Translations under genes and position numbers: made by a program | The notes under the pieces: generated by a model | What the model was told of the DNA's origin: nothing | Seen by the model: only the letters and a program-made list of their open reading frames with translations | Database searches by the model: none | Origin: JACOTV01 sp964579395 | GTDB taxonomy: Bacteria > Patescibacteriota > Microgenomatia > UBA1406 > GWC2-37-13 | Direction of reading: 5' to 3' | DNA: 64,000 nucleotides | Assembly (NCBI GenBank): GCA_964579395.1 | Contig: CAZOFT010000009.1 | Location: 1 to 64,000, forward strand | Shown: in pieces, positions 17,325-26,039 of the stretch | Layout: every line of letters begins with the position of its first letter | How positions within the stretch are numbered: position 1 is the first letter of the stretch

Positions 17325-19595
17325 TCAGAGAGTGAGCGCATTGCTGATAATAGTCCAGATAACACGCAGCTTGTTTGGCTTTATCTTTTTCTCCCACACA
17401 CGCTGCGGGTGGTTTTCTATCTCGCGTGCCGTCCACCCGTACATGTCTGAAGCGGTTTTAATCGGAATCAGGTGACGCTTCGGAATATATTTGTACCCGC
17501 GTTCTGCCTGCTTTTGAAGCGAGTTGTATCGCTTGATACATGAGCGCACAAATGCCGCCCACTGAGCCGGATCATTTTTTTGTTCATTGGTATACCCCAG
17601 ATAATTGCGCCCCAACTCCTCATCCTCCAAGACATCCCGGATGAAGTTGATGTATTGCATCGCCCGCCCCTGTAGTCCGGCAGCTCGCATTGCCTGGTCT
17701 GATAATCCCAAAATACGCGCCATCATAAACCCTATTACCTCAGCGGATCCATACATATATTCTTCCAGTTCGCGGTAGCTGCGATATTCCTTTTTGGTCA
17801 AATCAGCGCGCATCGCTCGCCAAAACCCCTCGACCCATTCCCACTCAAAGTGTCTGCGTCGACAGAGTGCCACAAATGACCGAACCACTCGATTCTCACA
17901 CTGCTTGCCTGCCCATTGCAATTTTGTATCCCTCCACATTTGCTCAAATGCACCCACATCAGGAGTTGTGCTGTCGACATAATCATCAACGATGCGCACA
18001 TAGGCGTAGAGTGCAAATACATCCCGCTTTACCTGCTCATCAAAAAAAATACTGGAGTAATAATACGTCGTACTCCCTTTTTTAAAAACCTGTTTCGGCA
18101 AATCATCATCTTGCGCAATCATACCCGCAACCAACTCTGCAGACACAAGAGCCATCGGCACCCCCACTCCGGGATTCGTATATTGGCCGGTATAGTAGAG
18201 ACCTCGCACCTTGCTTTTATTATTCGGTCGCCCCCACAGCGATTGGGAAGCAGTGTGCGCCAAGCCAAGCGCCGTCCCGGAAAAGGCATCATAGTACGCA
18301 GCAAAATCCTTGGGAGTAAACACTTCATCAACCACCAAATGGTCAGCGATAGATGTATGAAACAGGTATTCTACTTTTGCAATGACCGCCCGGCGCAATC
18401 GCTTCAAATCAGCGTCACGATACGTCGCTGCCCCCAAGGGAACCAGTACAAACAGCTCTTCTGTATTGTTCGGTGCAATTGCCGGATCGGTAACCGTACG
18501 TGCAGATATGTAAAACGAGGGATCATCAGGAATTATTCCCTGCTCAATCTGGCGAAAATTCTTCTCCCAGTTTTCAGAAAAGTACACCGAGTGATGAGTA
18601 ATGTCTTTGAGTTTTTTGTCTATTCCCAAGTATAAAAGCAGTGCCGAAATACCCAGTGTTTTTTCTTGCCATTCTTTTTTTGACACGCGATATGCAGGTG
18701 GCAGTAGTTTTGTCTCAAGGGCAGGCACGTCTCCGGCACCTATCACTACCTCTGCCTCATACCGCTTTGATCCAACGCGCACGCCACTGACCCGGCCGTT
18801 TGTCATGTCAATCGCACTCACCGACATTCCTGTTGCTATTTGCACACCCATATCGCGACACAAAGACACTAATGCGCCGACCACCTTCCCCATCCCACCG
18901 CGCGGATACCAGACACCACCTACATAATCCGCATAGCACATGATGCTATACAAAGACGGCGTAGTAAACGGTGAACCACCCAGAAACACAGCTGAAAATC
19001 CCAGAGTTTTTTGCAATGTGTCATGACGAACGACGCGCGCCACACCGGCATGCCAACTTTCCCATACGCGAAACGACAACACATGCCTGATGGCTCTGAG
19101 CGTGTTGATATTTGTCCATGAGCGCCAATTCCAAATATCCGTGTAAATAAGTGTTTGAGCAGCAGCTTTATATGCCTGTTCCCGGGAAGATAAGTACTTC
19201 TTCAGAGCCTGCCCGGCACCTGCTTCAACTGATTCAAACCACAGCGCATTCTTTTGTACCGAATCACTCAGGGTCACGCCAGCGTCATTCCCAAAGTACA
19301 GCCGATACCGCGGATCCAGGCGCACCAGCTTATAATAGTCTTCGGGGCGCTTGCCAAACTGTGAAAAGTAGCGCTCAAACACCTCAGGCATCAGATACCA
19401 CGATGGCCCCATATCAAAACGAAATCCCTTCTTCTCAAATACCCGAGCGCGCCCGCCCAGTTCACGCTGTTTTTCAAAGAGAATCACGTCCCACCCTTGC
19501 TGACCAAGAAGCGCCGCTGTGGCAAGGCCGGAAAATCCGCCGCCGATCACTATCGCCCGGCGCGCAGAGTACCTGTGTAATGTGCTTTGACGCAT
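17325..19595 (-). CDS. crtI-crtB: Bifunctional phytoene desaturase-phytoene synthase fusion (CrtI-CrtB)
   Basis: 756 aa. Residues 1 to about 495 are CrtI: FAD-binding GGGFSG (18-23), GGRAR (48-51), and a C-terminal FAD motif near GLYYTGQYTNPGVGVPM. Residues about 505-756 are CrtB: the two substrate-Mg DxxxD motifs are DDYVD (537-541) and DVLED (654-658), the latter followed by GRNYL. The order desaturase-synthase in one chain means one polypeptide makes phytoene from GGPP and desaturates it. No stop or frameshift lies at the junction, so this is a true fusion. First gene of the carotenoid operon. Confidence 0.92.
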   Translation of the reverse strand: MRQSTLHRYSARRAIVIGGGFSGLATAALLGQQGWDVILFEKQRELGGRARVFEKKGFRFDMGPSWYLMPEVFERYFSQFGKRPEDYYKLVRLDPRYRLYFGNDAGVTLSDSVQKNALWFESVEAGAGQALKKYLSSREQAYKAAAQTLIYTDIWNWRSWTNINTLRAIRHVLSFRVWESWHAGVARVVRHDTLQKTLGFSAVFLGGSPFTTPSLYSIMCYADYVGGVWYPRGGMGKVVGALVSLCRDMGVQIATGMSVSAIDMTNGRVSGVRVGSKRYEAEVVIGAGDVPALETKLLPPAYRVSKKEWQEKTLGISALLLYLGIDKKLKDITHHSVYFSENWEKNFRQIEQGIIPDDPSFYISARTVTDPAIAPNNTEELFVLVPLGAATYRDADLKRLRRAVIAKVEYLFHTSIADHLVVDEVFTPKDFAAYYDAFSGTALGLAHTASQSLWGRPNNKSKVRGLYYTGQYTNPGVGVPMALVSAELVAGMIAQDDDLPKQVFKKGSTTYYYSSIFFDEQVKRDVFALYAYVRIVDDYVDSTTPDVGAFEQMWRDTKLQWAGKQCENRVVRSFVALCRRRHFEWEWVEGFWRAMRADLTKKEYRSYRELEEYMYGSAEVIGFMMARILGLSDQAMRAAGLQGRAMQYINFIRDVLEDEELGRNYLGYTNEQKNDPAQWAAFVRSCIKRYNSLQKQAERGYKYIPKRHLIPIKTASDMYGWTAREIENHPQRVWEKKIKPNKLRVIWTIISNALTL

Positions 19596-19610
19596 AAGAG
19601 AGTTTCGACC

Positions 19611-19619
19611 ATCATATCA
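19611..19619 (-). promoter_or_regulatory. Extended -10 promoter of the carotenoid operon
   Basis: Minus strand TGATATGAT, a good extended -10, 15 nt before the ATG of the crtI-crtB gene. Predicted leader about 8 nt without Shine-Dalgarno. It faces away from the DUF1059 promoter at 19658-19666. Confidence 0.6.
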
Positions 19620-19657
19620 TGATTCTTGTTCTGATGGGACAAAACTTCACCCGCGAC

Positions 19658-19666
19658 TGCTATACT
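19658..19666 (+). promoter_or_regulatory. Extended -10 promoter (leaderless) for the DUF1059 gene
   Basis: TGCTATACT extended -10, 8 nt before the ATG at 19675. No Shine-Dalgarno sequence. Confidence 0.65.
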
Positions 19667-19674
19667 GTCTTCAT

Positions 19675-19917
19675 ATGAAAACAATGACCTGCAACCAACT
19701 GGGAGGCGCATGCGACATGGCCTTTCACGCAAACACCTTTGAAGAACTCGCTCACCAAAGCCAGGTACATGGAAAGGAACTGTTTGAAAAACAAGACGTT
19801 CCCCACCTGGAAGCCATGCAGAAAATGGCCAAACTCATGCAAGACCCTACCGCCATGAAGATCTGGATGGATGAAAAAATGGCCGAGTTTCAAAACCTCC
19901 CTGAAGATTCACAATAA
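19675..19917 (+). CDS. DUF1059 family small protein
   Basis: 80 aa. The start KTMTCNQLGGACDMAFHANTF matches the DUF1059 pattern, with two Cys and a conserved GGxCD; the rest is helical. Function unknown. The pseudouridine synthase gene follows after 9 nt. Confidence 0.8.
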   Translation: MKTMTCNQLGGACDMAFHANTFEELAHQSQVHGKELFEKQDVPHLEAMQKMAKLMQDPTAMKIWMDEKMAEFQNLPEDSQ

Positions 19918-19926
19918 TACTGTCTT

Positions 19927-20595
19927 ATGCGCATCAACAAATGGATTGCGGGGCAGACGGGATATGGCAGGCGGACGGTCGACCGATATATCGAAGAGGG
20001 CAAAATTACGGTAAATGGCGCTGTTGCCACCATGGGCCAGACTGTTGACGGAACTGAAATCATCACCCTCAACGGGCGCACCATCGATACCCGCCAAGCA
20101 GAATCGGTAACCATTCTTCTTCATAAACCACGCGGCTACGTGTGCAGTCGCGAGGGCCAAGGCAGCAAAACGGTATACGATCTGCTTCCTGAAAAATACC
20201 GGGACTTCAAGCTTGCCGGGCGCCTGGACCGCGACAGCAGCGGACTACTGATACTCAGCAACGATGGCGATGTGATTCAGCAACTCACCCACCCCACCCT
20301 TCACAAACAAAAAACATATATCATCACGACCCGAAGACCGTTAAGCGAGTCGGATGTGAAGGCGATTCAAAAAGGTGTTGATATCGGTGATGAGCGCCCA
20401 AGCCAGTTTGAAATCACCCCTTACAACAATCAGGAGCGCATGTACAAAGCGGTACTTCTGGAGGGCAGGAACCGACAAATACGCCGCACCATGGAGGCTG
20501 TAGGTAACCAAGTGATCACTCTTCATCGCACTCAAATAGGTGATTATTCTATCGGCAATTTAAAACCGATAGAATATAAGCTCTCATCATCGTGA
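19927..20595 (+). CDS. RsuA/RluB-family rRNA pseudouridine synthase
   Basis: 222 aa. N-terminal S4 RNA-binding domain (about 1-48) and catalytic domain with GRLDRDSSGLLIL (about 98-110), whose second Asp is the nucleophile, and the family motif EGRNRQIRRTMEAVG near residue 178. It isomerises a uridine in 16S or 23S rRNA. The exact site cannot be told from sequence alone; the motifs are closest to RluB/RluF/RluE. Confidence 0.92.
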   Translation: MRINKWIAGQTGYGRRTVDRYIEEGKITVNGAVATMGQTVDGTEIITLNGRTIDTRQAESVTILLHKPRGYVCSREGQGSKTVYDLLPEKYRDFKLAGRLDRDSSGLLILSNDGDVIQQLTHPTLHKQKTYIITTRRPLSESDVKAIQKGVDIGDERPSQFEITPYNNQERMYKAVLLEGRNRQIRRTMEAVGNQVITLHRTQIGDYSIGNLKPIEYKLSSS

Positions 20596-20606
20596 TCAAT
20601 CATAAA

Positions 20607-20632
20607 ATAGCATAAAATCTGCTATATTTTTC
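20607..20632 (+). terminator. Weak intrinsic terminator
   Basis: Stem ATAGCA / TGCTAT with a 7-nt loop, followed by ATTTTTC, shortly after the pseudouridine synthase stop. The stem is AT-rich and short, so this is tentative. Confidence 0.4.
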
Positions 20633-20655
20633 TACTTTACGCTACGATGCAGGGA

Positions 20656-20684
20656 TTGACTTATATCCTATAGTATAGTACACT
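20656..20684 (+). promoter_or_regulatory. Sigma-70 promoter (leaderless) for glycosyltransferase 20692
   Basis: -35 TTGACT (20656-20661), exactly 17-bp spacer, -10 TACACT (20679-20684), then 7 nt to the ATG. A clear example of the leaderless arrangement seen across the window. Confidence 0.75.
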
Positions 20685-20691
20685 TAGTATT

Positions 20692-21882
20692 ATGAAAGAA
20701 GGTATGAGCATCATCAAACCAGGCATCGGCTTGGGAGGCGCCGCTATTGAAAATGCGGTCGTGGGACAAGCGATTGCCCCACACACTCCCGTCACCTTTG
20801 CAACCGGCTATCTTGACCGGAGCGTCATGCCCATATACCATGCATCCGGCTTTCAAGAGTCAGATATTGCAGTGGAGCCAAGCCTTGATCGCTTTGATCC
20901 AAACCATACAATCGGACACATCACAGCAGCTCTGGCTCGTGTGGCTGATACTGATCGAGTGATGGTGAGCCAACCCATGCAGTCACCCGCATTTGCCCGT
21001 GCAGTAGCTGACTTGTTTGCAACTGCCCGCACACAGAAAATTCTTCGCATTCAGAACCCGTTTCCAGATTCACAACTTGAGGTGTTTCAATCCATTCCTG
21101 CTGATGTGGAGTGTTGGACGGTAAATCCCGGCCACAACGACTATCTTGCCCAGATCAATCCTGATTTGCGCTATCGATTTGTGCCTTCTCCTGTGTCAGC
21201 CGAGCGTATTGAACAAGAAGCTCACCCGGGAGAAGCAGACTATTATGCCCACTGGATACGGTCAGGGCTCGGTCTTACCCATGAAGATATCATGATGTTT
21301 CAACCGACACGCGTACACCGATTTAAAGATATTCACTTGAGCATCGAGCTGGCACAGTTGCTGCAAGATCGAATAGGCGGAAATGTTTACCTGGTGCTTG
21401 CCGGAGGAAATGAGCAACTTGAAGACTCACGAAAATACGAAGAAGAAGTAAAAGAGTATGCAGCAGAAATCGGATTTCACAACCTCATGACCATGGGAGG
21501 AATTCAACAGGATCGAACGCTGGATGAGCAGTTTCGTATGACCGATTTTTACAATGCGTGTGATGTTGTTATTTCCCCGTCGCGCGTAGAAGCAGCATCC
21601 CGAACATTGACTGAAGCAGCTATTGCCAAAAAGCCTATTGTTACCACCCGCTTTGGTGATGAATTTCTTGAGGACTCTTACAGCCACATTTATCCCGACC
21701 TGAACGCGATTATCGTGGAAGATCCCTACAACATCGAGGCGGCAGCAGCGGCTCTTGACGGGCTGCTTGATAAGCCGGATGAGCTGAAAGAGATCGCAGA
21801 ACACAATCGAAAAGCAGTTGATCACTTGACCACTGAAGCGTTTGTAGAGAGCGTGCCCACACTTCTTAAACGCGCTGCGTAA
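20692..21882 (+). CDS. GT4-like glycosyltransferase
   Basis: 396 aa. The C-terminal half is GT-B type: PTRVHRFKDIHLSIEL, VISPSRVEAASRTLTEA with the E-x7-E-like nucleotide-sugar motif (about residue 303), and PIVTTRFGDEFLED. The N-terminal half is less typical. The ATG at 20692 is chosen from the promoter spacing; a second ATG at 20704 is possible. Sugar and acceptor unknown. Confidence 0.82.
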   Translation: MKEGMSIIKPGIGLGGAAIENAVVGQAIAPHTPVTFATGYLDRSVMPIYHASGFQESDIAVEPSLDRFDPNHTIGHITAALARVADTDRVMVSQPMQSPAFARAVADLFATARTQKILRIQNPFPDSQLEVFQSIPADVECWTVNPGHNDYLAQINPDLRYRFVPSPVSAERIEQEAHPGEADYYAHWIRSGLGLTHEDIMMFQPTRVHRFKDIHLSIELAQLLQDRIGGNVYLVLAGGNEQLEDSRKYEEEVKEYAAEIGFHNLMTMGGIQQDRTLDEQFRMTDFYNACDVVISPSRVEAASRTLTEAAIAKKPIVTTRFGDEFLEDSYSHIYPDLNAIIVEDPYNIEAAAAALDGLLDKPDELKEIAEHNRKAVDHLTTEAFVESVPTLLKRAA

Positions 21883-21907
21883 ATACCACCTTCTTCTTCG
21901 GTGTCCG

Positions 21908-21936
21908 TTGACAAACTGATTACTCTTGGTGACAAT
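21908..21936 (+). promoter_or_regulatory. Sigma-70 promoter (leaderless) for the DoxX-like gene
   Basis: Perfect -35 TTGACA (21908-21913), 17-bp spacer, -10 GACAAT (21931-21936), 8 nt to the ATG at 21945. No Shine-Dalgarno sequence. Confidence 0.75.
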
Positions 21937-21944
21937 TAAACCAT

Positions 21945-22304
21945 ATGAGTAAATCAACCAACATCATCCTCTGGATTCTGCAAATCGGCCTGGCATTTTA
22001 TATGTCGACCGGCGCTATCTATATGATGAGTCATCACACCGACTTATCAAGCCTCTGGGCAAGAAACACTGTGCCGCCTCCTGTATGGACTGTAATCGGC
22101 GTGCTGCAAATTCTCTTTTCACTCGGACTGGTACTACCCGGACTGTTGAAACAATCTCATACACTGACTGCACAATCAGCCATGGGATTAACAGTCATTT
22201 CCCTCCTGGGAGCCGTGCTGTACTCAGCGTATTCAGGCTCAGGCATCGTATGGGCTCTGGTGCCGGCTGCGGTTGCTGCATTTATTGCATATAAACGACG
22301 GTAA
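21945..22304 (+). CDS. DoxX-like four-TM membrane protein
   Basis: 119 aa with four TM helices (about 7-27, 46-64, 75-92, 97-115). Fits the DoxX-like family in length, topology and the short loop between TM1 and TM2. Function unknown; relatives are quinone-linked or stress-related. Confidence 0.68.
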   Translation: MSKSTNIILWILQIGLAFYMSTGAIYMMSHHTDLSSLWARNTVPPPVWTVIGVLQILFSLGLVLPGLLKQSHTLTAQSAMGLTVISLLGAVLYSAYSGSGIVWALVPAAVAAFIAYKRR

Positions 22305-22363
22305 TTGCCAAAAATTTTGAAAATGAGAACGTCGAAACACGCCTATACATTCCTACAAAAATC

Positions 22364-22543
22364 ATGAGTCATGTACTTCAAGCCGGAGACAAATGCAGAG
22401 TCATTGCAGGGACTCACAAAGGAAAAGTCGGCACAGCAACAGATATCCACACAAGCAAAACGGGTGCCGTCACCATCACCGTCATACAAGACGGCGGCGA
22501 CCGGTTTAAGACGCTGGCAAAAAACGTTCAAGTACTCGGTTAA
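22364..22543 (+). CDS. 59-aa KOW-domain protein
   Basis: ORF from the ATG at 22364 to the TAA at 22541. The protein starts MSHVLQAGDKCRVIAGTHKG and reads as a KOW motif (beta strand, AGTHKGKVGTA turn, strand) like that of ribosomal protein L24 and NusG, then ends FKTLAKNVQVLG. It is about half the length of L24 and lacks its C-terminal part, so it is a single-KOW nucleic-acid-binding protein and not L24 itself. Possible role in RNA binding or ribosome association. Confidence 0.68.
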   Translation: MSHVLQAGDKCRVIAGTHKGKVGTATDIHTSKTGAVTITVIQDGGDRFKTLAKNVQVLG

Positions 22544-22559
22544 TCTACATGTGACACAA

Positions 22560-23078
22560 CTATTGTGTGTTCGGGATCTGCTGAAGTTGATCTCGGATCT
22601 GCACATCAGACTCTGACCCCACAGTGATAAGAAGCTTGTCACCGTCGCCAACAACCTGATCGAGTGCGTCAGGCTTTTCCTCTCCATTGAGATAAAACCG
22701 CAGCTGTTGATTTCCTCCCGTGCAAAACGTCTGCCCTGTTCCTGTGGTCAAGCATTCTTTTGTCAGACTGAATGGAAGCGTTTTAAAAAAGTCATCCCAC
22801 GTGACGCCTGTTTTTTGTACGTGAATGATATTGGGATTTGAAGATTCAATATACACGTCGGGAGACAGGCGGTGGTACATCGGCGCAGTAAATATACGAA
22901 ATTGCCCGTTGGTAAATATTGCAAAAGCTGCTTTCTTTTCTGCTTGAGCAGGCTGTTGTGATGCGACGGGAATAACTGAGGGTTTTGGAGCATCCTTAAC
23001 GGAGGTGGGAGGTGAGAATAGTGCGTAGCCTGCAAGCGCAAATATCACCAAAGCACCACCGATCAAAAGCATCCGCAT
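22560..23078 (-). CDS. Membrane-anchored protein of unknown function
   Basis: 172 aa from the ATG at 23078. N-terminal TM or signal anchor (about 3-22), then a soluble outer domain with a paired Cys (KECLTTGTGQTFCTGG) and a C-terminal LRFYLNGEEKPDAL...GDKLLITVG that looks like a small beta-grasp fold. No family recognised. The gene's leaderless promoter is at 23085-23093. Confidence 0.65.
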   Translation of the reverse strand: MRMLLIGGALVIFALAGYALFSPPTSVKDAPKPSVIPVASQQPAQAEKKAAFAIFTNGQFRIFTAPMYHRLSPDVYIESSNPNIIHVQKTGVTWDDFFKTLPFSLTKECLTTGTGQTFCTGGNQQLRFYLNGEEKPDALDQVVGDGDKLLITVGSESDVQIRDQLQQIPNTQ

Positions 23079-23084
23079 GCACTT

Positions 23085-23093
23085 ATTGTAACA
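23085..23093 (-). promoter_or_regulatory. Extended -10 promoter (leaderless) for gene 22560-23078
   Basis: Minus strand TGTTACAAT extended -10, 6 nt before the ATG at 23078. Confidence 0.65.
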
Positions 23094-23111
23094 AAGAAGC
23101 GGCAATGAGAC

Positions 23112-23492
23112 TTAGGCCTCGACTTCGACCTGAAAGCCGCCGTAGGCCATGCGTTTCATGTCAAAGGGCATCACCATGTCTTTGTACTGCTCTGCTTTTT
23201 TTGCCATCTCTTCCATGACCATCGCATTTACTTCATCACGATGCTCTTTGGATTTGAAGACGATAAATGAAAACCACACAGTCTCTTCGTCGCTGGCACC
23301 TGCCATGTCAGGAAATGCACGGGCTTTTTCTCCTCCCATCTCCTGTGCAGCCATGTCGTCGCCGCGGCACTCATAATATTCCAAAGCGCCGCACTTCATC
23401 CACGTGTCGCGGCCGTCTTCTGCCATTGTTTTATATTCTTCGGTTTTGTCCTTGGGTACCACCAATACAAATCCGTCTACATACTTTGCCAT
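23112..23492 (-). CDS. DUF1428 family protein
   Basis: 126 aa from the ATG at 23492; upstream reading is implausible low-complexity sequence. Matches DUF1428: YVDGFVLVVPKDKTEEYKTMA at the start, WMKCGALEYYECRGDD, VWFSFIVFKSKEHRDEVN and FDMKRMAYGGFQV at the end. Ferredoxin-like dimeric fold, function unknown. Commonly found beside VOC and DUF1801-type proteins, as here. Confidence 0.85.
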   Translation of the reverse strand: MAKYVDGFVLVVPKDKTEEYKTMAEDGRDTWMKCGALEYYECRGDDMAAQEMGGEKARAFPDMAGASDEETVWFSFIVFKSKEHRDEVNAMVMEEMAKKAEQYKDMVMPFDMKRMAYGGFQVEVEA

Positions 23493-23532
23493 ATGATATT
23501 TTTTTGATGTAATAAATGATAATGGTATTAAT

Positions 23533-23982
23533 CTACAGCTCTTGGGCCAGTCCAATAAGAAGTCCTTCAGGGCCACGAATGTAACACAGTTTATATGAAT
23601 TCTCATATTGAACCACATCACCAACCAGTGTTGCTCCCAGCTTTTGTAGGCGACTGACTGTGTCATCAATATCTACCACAGTAAACATGGCGCGTAAATA
23701 ACCCAGTGCATTAACGGGTGCATTTCTGTGATCTGCAATAACCTGAGGCGAAATAAAGCGCGAAAGTTCCAGTCGACTATGTCCATCAGGGGTGACCATC
23801 ATCGCAATTTCTACTTTTTGATCACCCAACCCAGTCACGCGTCCCGCCCATTCTCCTTCAATCATAGCTTTTCCTTCAAGACGCAAACCGAGTTCGGTAA
23901 AAAAAGCTACCACCTCATCAAGCGACTCCACCACAATACCGATATTGTCCATACGTTTCAGATTTGCAGTATTCTGTTTCAT
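23533..23982 (-). CDS. VOC superfamily (glyoxalase-like) protein
   Basis: 149 aa. Two beta-alpha-beta-beta-beta modules: MDNIGIVVESLDEVVAFFTELG (first strand and helix) and AMFTVVDIDDTVSRLQKLGATLVG, ending GPEGLLIGLAQEL. Metal ligands cannot be assigned with certainty, so glyoxalase, resistance or other enzyme roles are all possible. Leaderless promoter TAAAAT 6 nt upstream (complement of 23989-23994). Confidence 0.8.
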   Translation of the reverse strand: MKQNTANLKRMDNIGIVVESLDEVVAFFTELGLRLEGKAMIEGEWAGRVTGLGDQKVEIAMMVTPDGHSRLELSRFISPQVIADHRNAPVNALGYLRAMFTVVDIDDTVSRLQKLGATLVGDVVQYENSYKLCYIRGPEGLLIGLAQEL

Positions 23983-24059
23983 ATTCGCATTTTATTTTAT
24001 TGTACTCCTCCACATATGTGAGGTGAAGAGGCGACAATCTGTCTTATTAAGATAATCCG

Positions 24060-24491
24060 CTAGTCAGATTTTGATGAGTACTCTATGATCCACTCGATGC
24101 CGTACTTATCTCTGAACATCCCGGCATAGCTGCCCCACGGACTGTCACCCATATCGCCTTCTACTTCCCCGCCGGCGGACAACCCATCAAAGAGTCGCTT
24201 CGCTTCCTCCTTACTGTCTGCGCTTACCACGATCTTACTTCTGTTTTCACGCTCATTTACCGGCCCCAATACCTCCGGCACATCATTGGCCACAAGCATA
24301 GTACCGCCGCCAATGGGGAGCGCAATATACATGATCTTTTCTTCCTCTTTTTCAGCAACAGGAAATTCTTCAGTAGCTACGTCTTTAAACCAAATTACCT
24401 TGGTAAACTCGCCGCCAAATACCGATTTGTAGAACGCAAATGCTTCCTGCGCATTACCGTTAAAATTGATCCAAGGATATATTGTGGTCAT
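24060..24491 (-). CDS. PhnB-like VOC protein
   Basis: 143 aa. Starts with the PhnB-type WINFNGNAQEAFAFYKSVFGGEF, and ends WGSYAGMFRDKYGIEWIIEY, the usual C-terminal signature. Structural VOC dimer; biochemical role unknown. -10 GATACT (complement of 24499-24504) is 7 nt before the ATG. Confidence 0.85.
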   Translation of the reverse strand: MTTIYPWINFNGNAQEAFAFYKSVFGGEFTKVIWFKDVATEEFPVAEKEEEKIMYIALPIGGGTMLVANDVPEVLGPVNERENRSKIVVSADSKEEAKRLFDGLSAGGEVEGDMGDSPWGSYAGMFRDKYGIEWIIEYSSKSD

Positions 24492-24578
24492 AGCTAATAG
24501 TATCAGATTGAGGAGATTTTAGGAGGATGGTTTCCTTGGACTTCTGAAAGAAATGTGGCGATCTGGAACAGTAGTGAT

Positions 24579-24974
24579 CTATTCTATTTTCACCAGCTTG
24601 CCTTTTCGCTTTACAATATTTTTATAGTCCCATTGTATGGTCTCTGCTTTTTTCAGCCATCGCTTGAGGTCTGATTCGTCGATATCGCGCACATCTTGGT
24701 AATTCGCTGACGCATCTTTAAACTTGCCGGTCCCTAACACCAGATGCGGTTCATCAAAGTCGGCCCCGCTCCAAAACATCAGCTTGACGCCGCTTTTTTG
24801 ATGACTGTATCCGACAATAGGATTTCCCTCAATAAACCACACAGGGTGTGCATGCCAGATCTTACTCTCAGTAAACGTGAGGTTGGTGTCTATGATATCC
24901 CTAAGCTTCTCGCAGATCTCCTTGACCTGTGCCGGCACGCCCTCATTGTATGCAGAGATTGTTTGATCCGCCAT
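24579..24974 (-). CDS. DUF1801 (YdhG-like) protein
   Basis: 131 aa from the ATG at 24974. Helical start (PAQVKEICEKLRDIIDTNL), then ESKIWHAHPVWFIEGNPIVGYSHQKSGVKLMFW and GTGKFKDASANYQDVRDID, all typical of the SHS2-like DUF1801 family. Function unknown, possibly iron or stress related. Confidence 0.82.
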   Translation of the reverse strand: MADQTISAYNEGVPAQVKEICEKLRDIIDTNLTFTESKIWHAHPVWFIEGNPIVGYSHQKSGVKLMFWSGADFDEPHLVLGTGKFKDASANYQDVRDIDESDLKRWLKKAETIQWDYKNIVKRKGKLVKIE

Positions 24975-25105
24975 ATATAAAAGTAGAAACTTTGAAATCA
25001 ATTATAGCTTAGTTGCGAAGACAAAATGCTCCACTACCTAGACCAAGCTCGAACCTTTTTGCAAGGAATTACCTAAACTTCATCGCCAAAACTGCCGCTT
25101 CAGAG

Positions 25106-25111
25106 TAAAAT
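25106..25111 (+). promoter_or_regulatory. -10 element (leaderless) for gene 25119
   Basis: TAAAAT ending 7 nt before the ATG at 25119. The -35 region is not obvious. Confidence 0.5.
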
Positions 25112-25118
25112 AGAGCGT

Positions 25119-26039
25119 ATGAAAGATATTGGCTCTCAAAATTTATTCTTAGTAACTGAGCCTGAGGATATAGATAGGGTGGCAATAGAACTCCTCACAA
25201 AAAATAACTTCCATGTCGTTTACTCTGCAGATAATAAAAACTCTCGCAATATTGTTGGACTATTTATAAGAACTTACACCAAAGCTGACAAGAAATTTTT
25301 GAACGAATTTCCCAGCTTAAAATACATTCTTAGAGCAGGAGTAGGACTAGACAATATCGATATAAATGAATGTAAAGAAAGGAATATTAGTGTATTTAAT
25401 GCACCTGGTTCTAATGCCAACGCAGTTGCTGAATATGTAGTTGCCATTACTCTTATGTTGTTACGAAGGATTCCCTATCAGTCTAGTCGCATCTATCAAC
25501 AGCAATGGAGAGACAAGAGATTCATCGGAGAAGAACTCAAAAACAAAACTCTGGGTTTGGTAGGTTGTGGAGCTATAGGCAAGCTTGTGTCCGCTAAGCT
25601 GACAACATTTAACATCAAAGTACTCGGATATGATCCTTACTTGGACGCGGGCGCACTGCAGAAACACAACATTACCAAATGTGGGCTTTCGGAGATACTC
25701 AAGCGGTCTGACATTCTTTCTTTGCATTTACCTTTAACTCCAGAAACTAGAAATATGTTCTCACTAAATGAGCTTAAGAAGATGAAGTCCACAAGTATGT
25801 TAATCAATACTTCACGGGGTGAGTTAATCAAAGAAGATGACTTAATTATTGCATTGAAGGAAGGAATAATTGCCGGATGTGCGCTTGATGTGTTTGTAAA
25901 TGAACCTCACGTAAACAAAGGCTTATTGGAGTTAGATAATGTGGTTCTTACTCCGCACATTGCAGGATTTACAAAAGAAGCCGATATGCAGATGGCTATT
26001 GGAGCAGTTTCTAATTTTCTAAAATCGCTAGAAAATTAA
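25119..26039 (+). CDS. D-2-hydroxyacid dehydrogenase (phosphoglycerate dehydrogenase-like)
   Basis: 306 aa. NAD-binding GLVGCGAIGKLV (about 149-160) and the catalytic triad Arg in INTSRGEL, Glu in FVNEPHV and His in LTPHIAGF. Lacks the C-terminal ACT domain of SerA, so it is a short-form PGDH or a related 2-hydroxyacid dehydrogenase. The first gene of an AT-rich block; its stop overlaps the convergent phosphatase gene by 4 nt. Confidence 0.88.
   Translation: MKDIGSQNLFLVTEPEDIDRVAIELLTKNNFHVVYSADNKNSRNIVGLFIRTYTKADKKFLNEFPSLKYILRAGVGLDNIDINECKERNISVFNAPGSNANAVAEYVVAITLMLLRRIPYQSSRIYQQQWRDKRFIGEELKNKTLGLVGCGAIGKLVSAKLTTFNIKVLGYDPYLDAGALQKHNITKCGLSEILKRSDILSLHLPLTPETRNMFSLNELKKMKSTSMLINTSRGELIKEDDLIIALKEGIIAGCALDVFVNEPHVNKGLLELDNVVLTPHIAGFTKEADMQMAIGAVSNFLKSLEN

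Noticed and set aside
17916..18635. Plus-strand ORF (239 aa) opposite crtI
   Set aside because: Shadow of the conserved desaturase; sequence has no motif and low complexity.
15594..19595. Retinal/rhodopsin system
   Set aside because: No carotene 15,15'-dioxygenase or rhodopsin gene is present in the window, so only carotenoid synthesis is supported.
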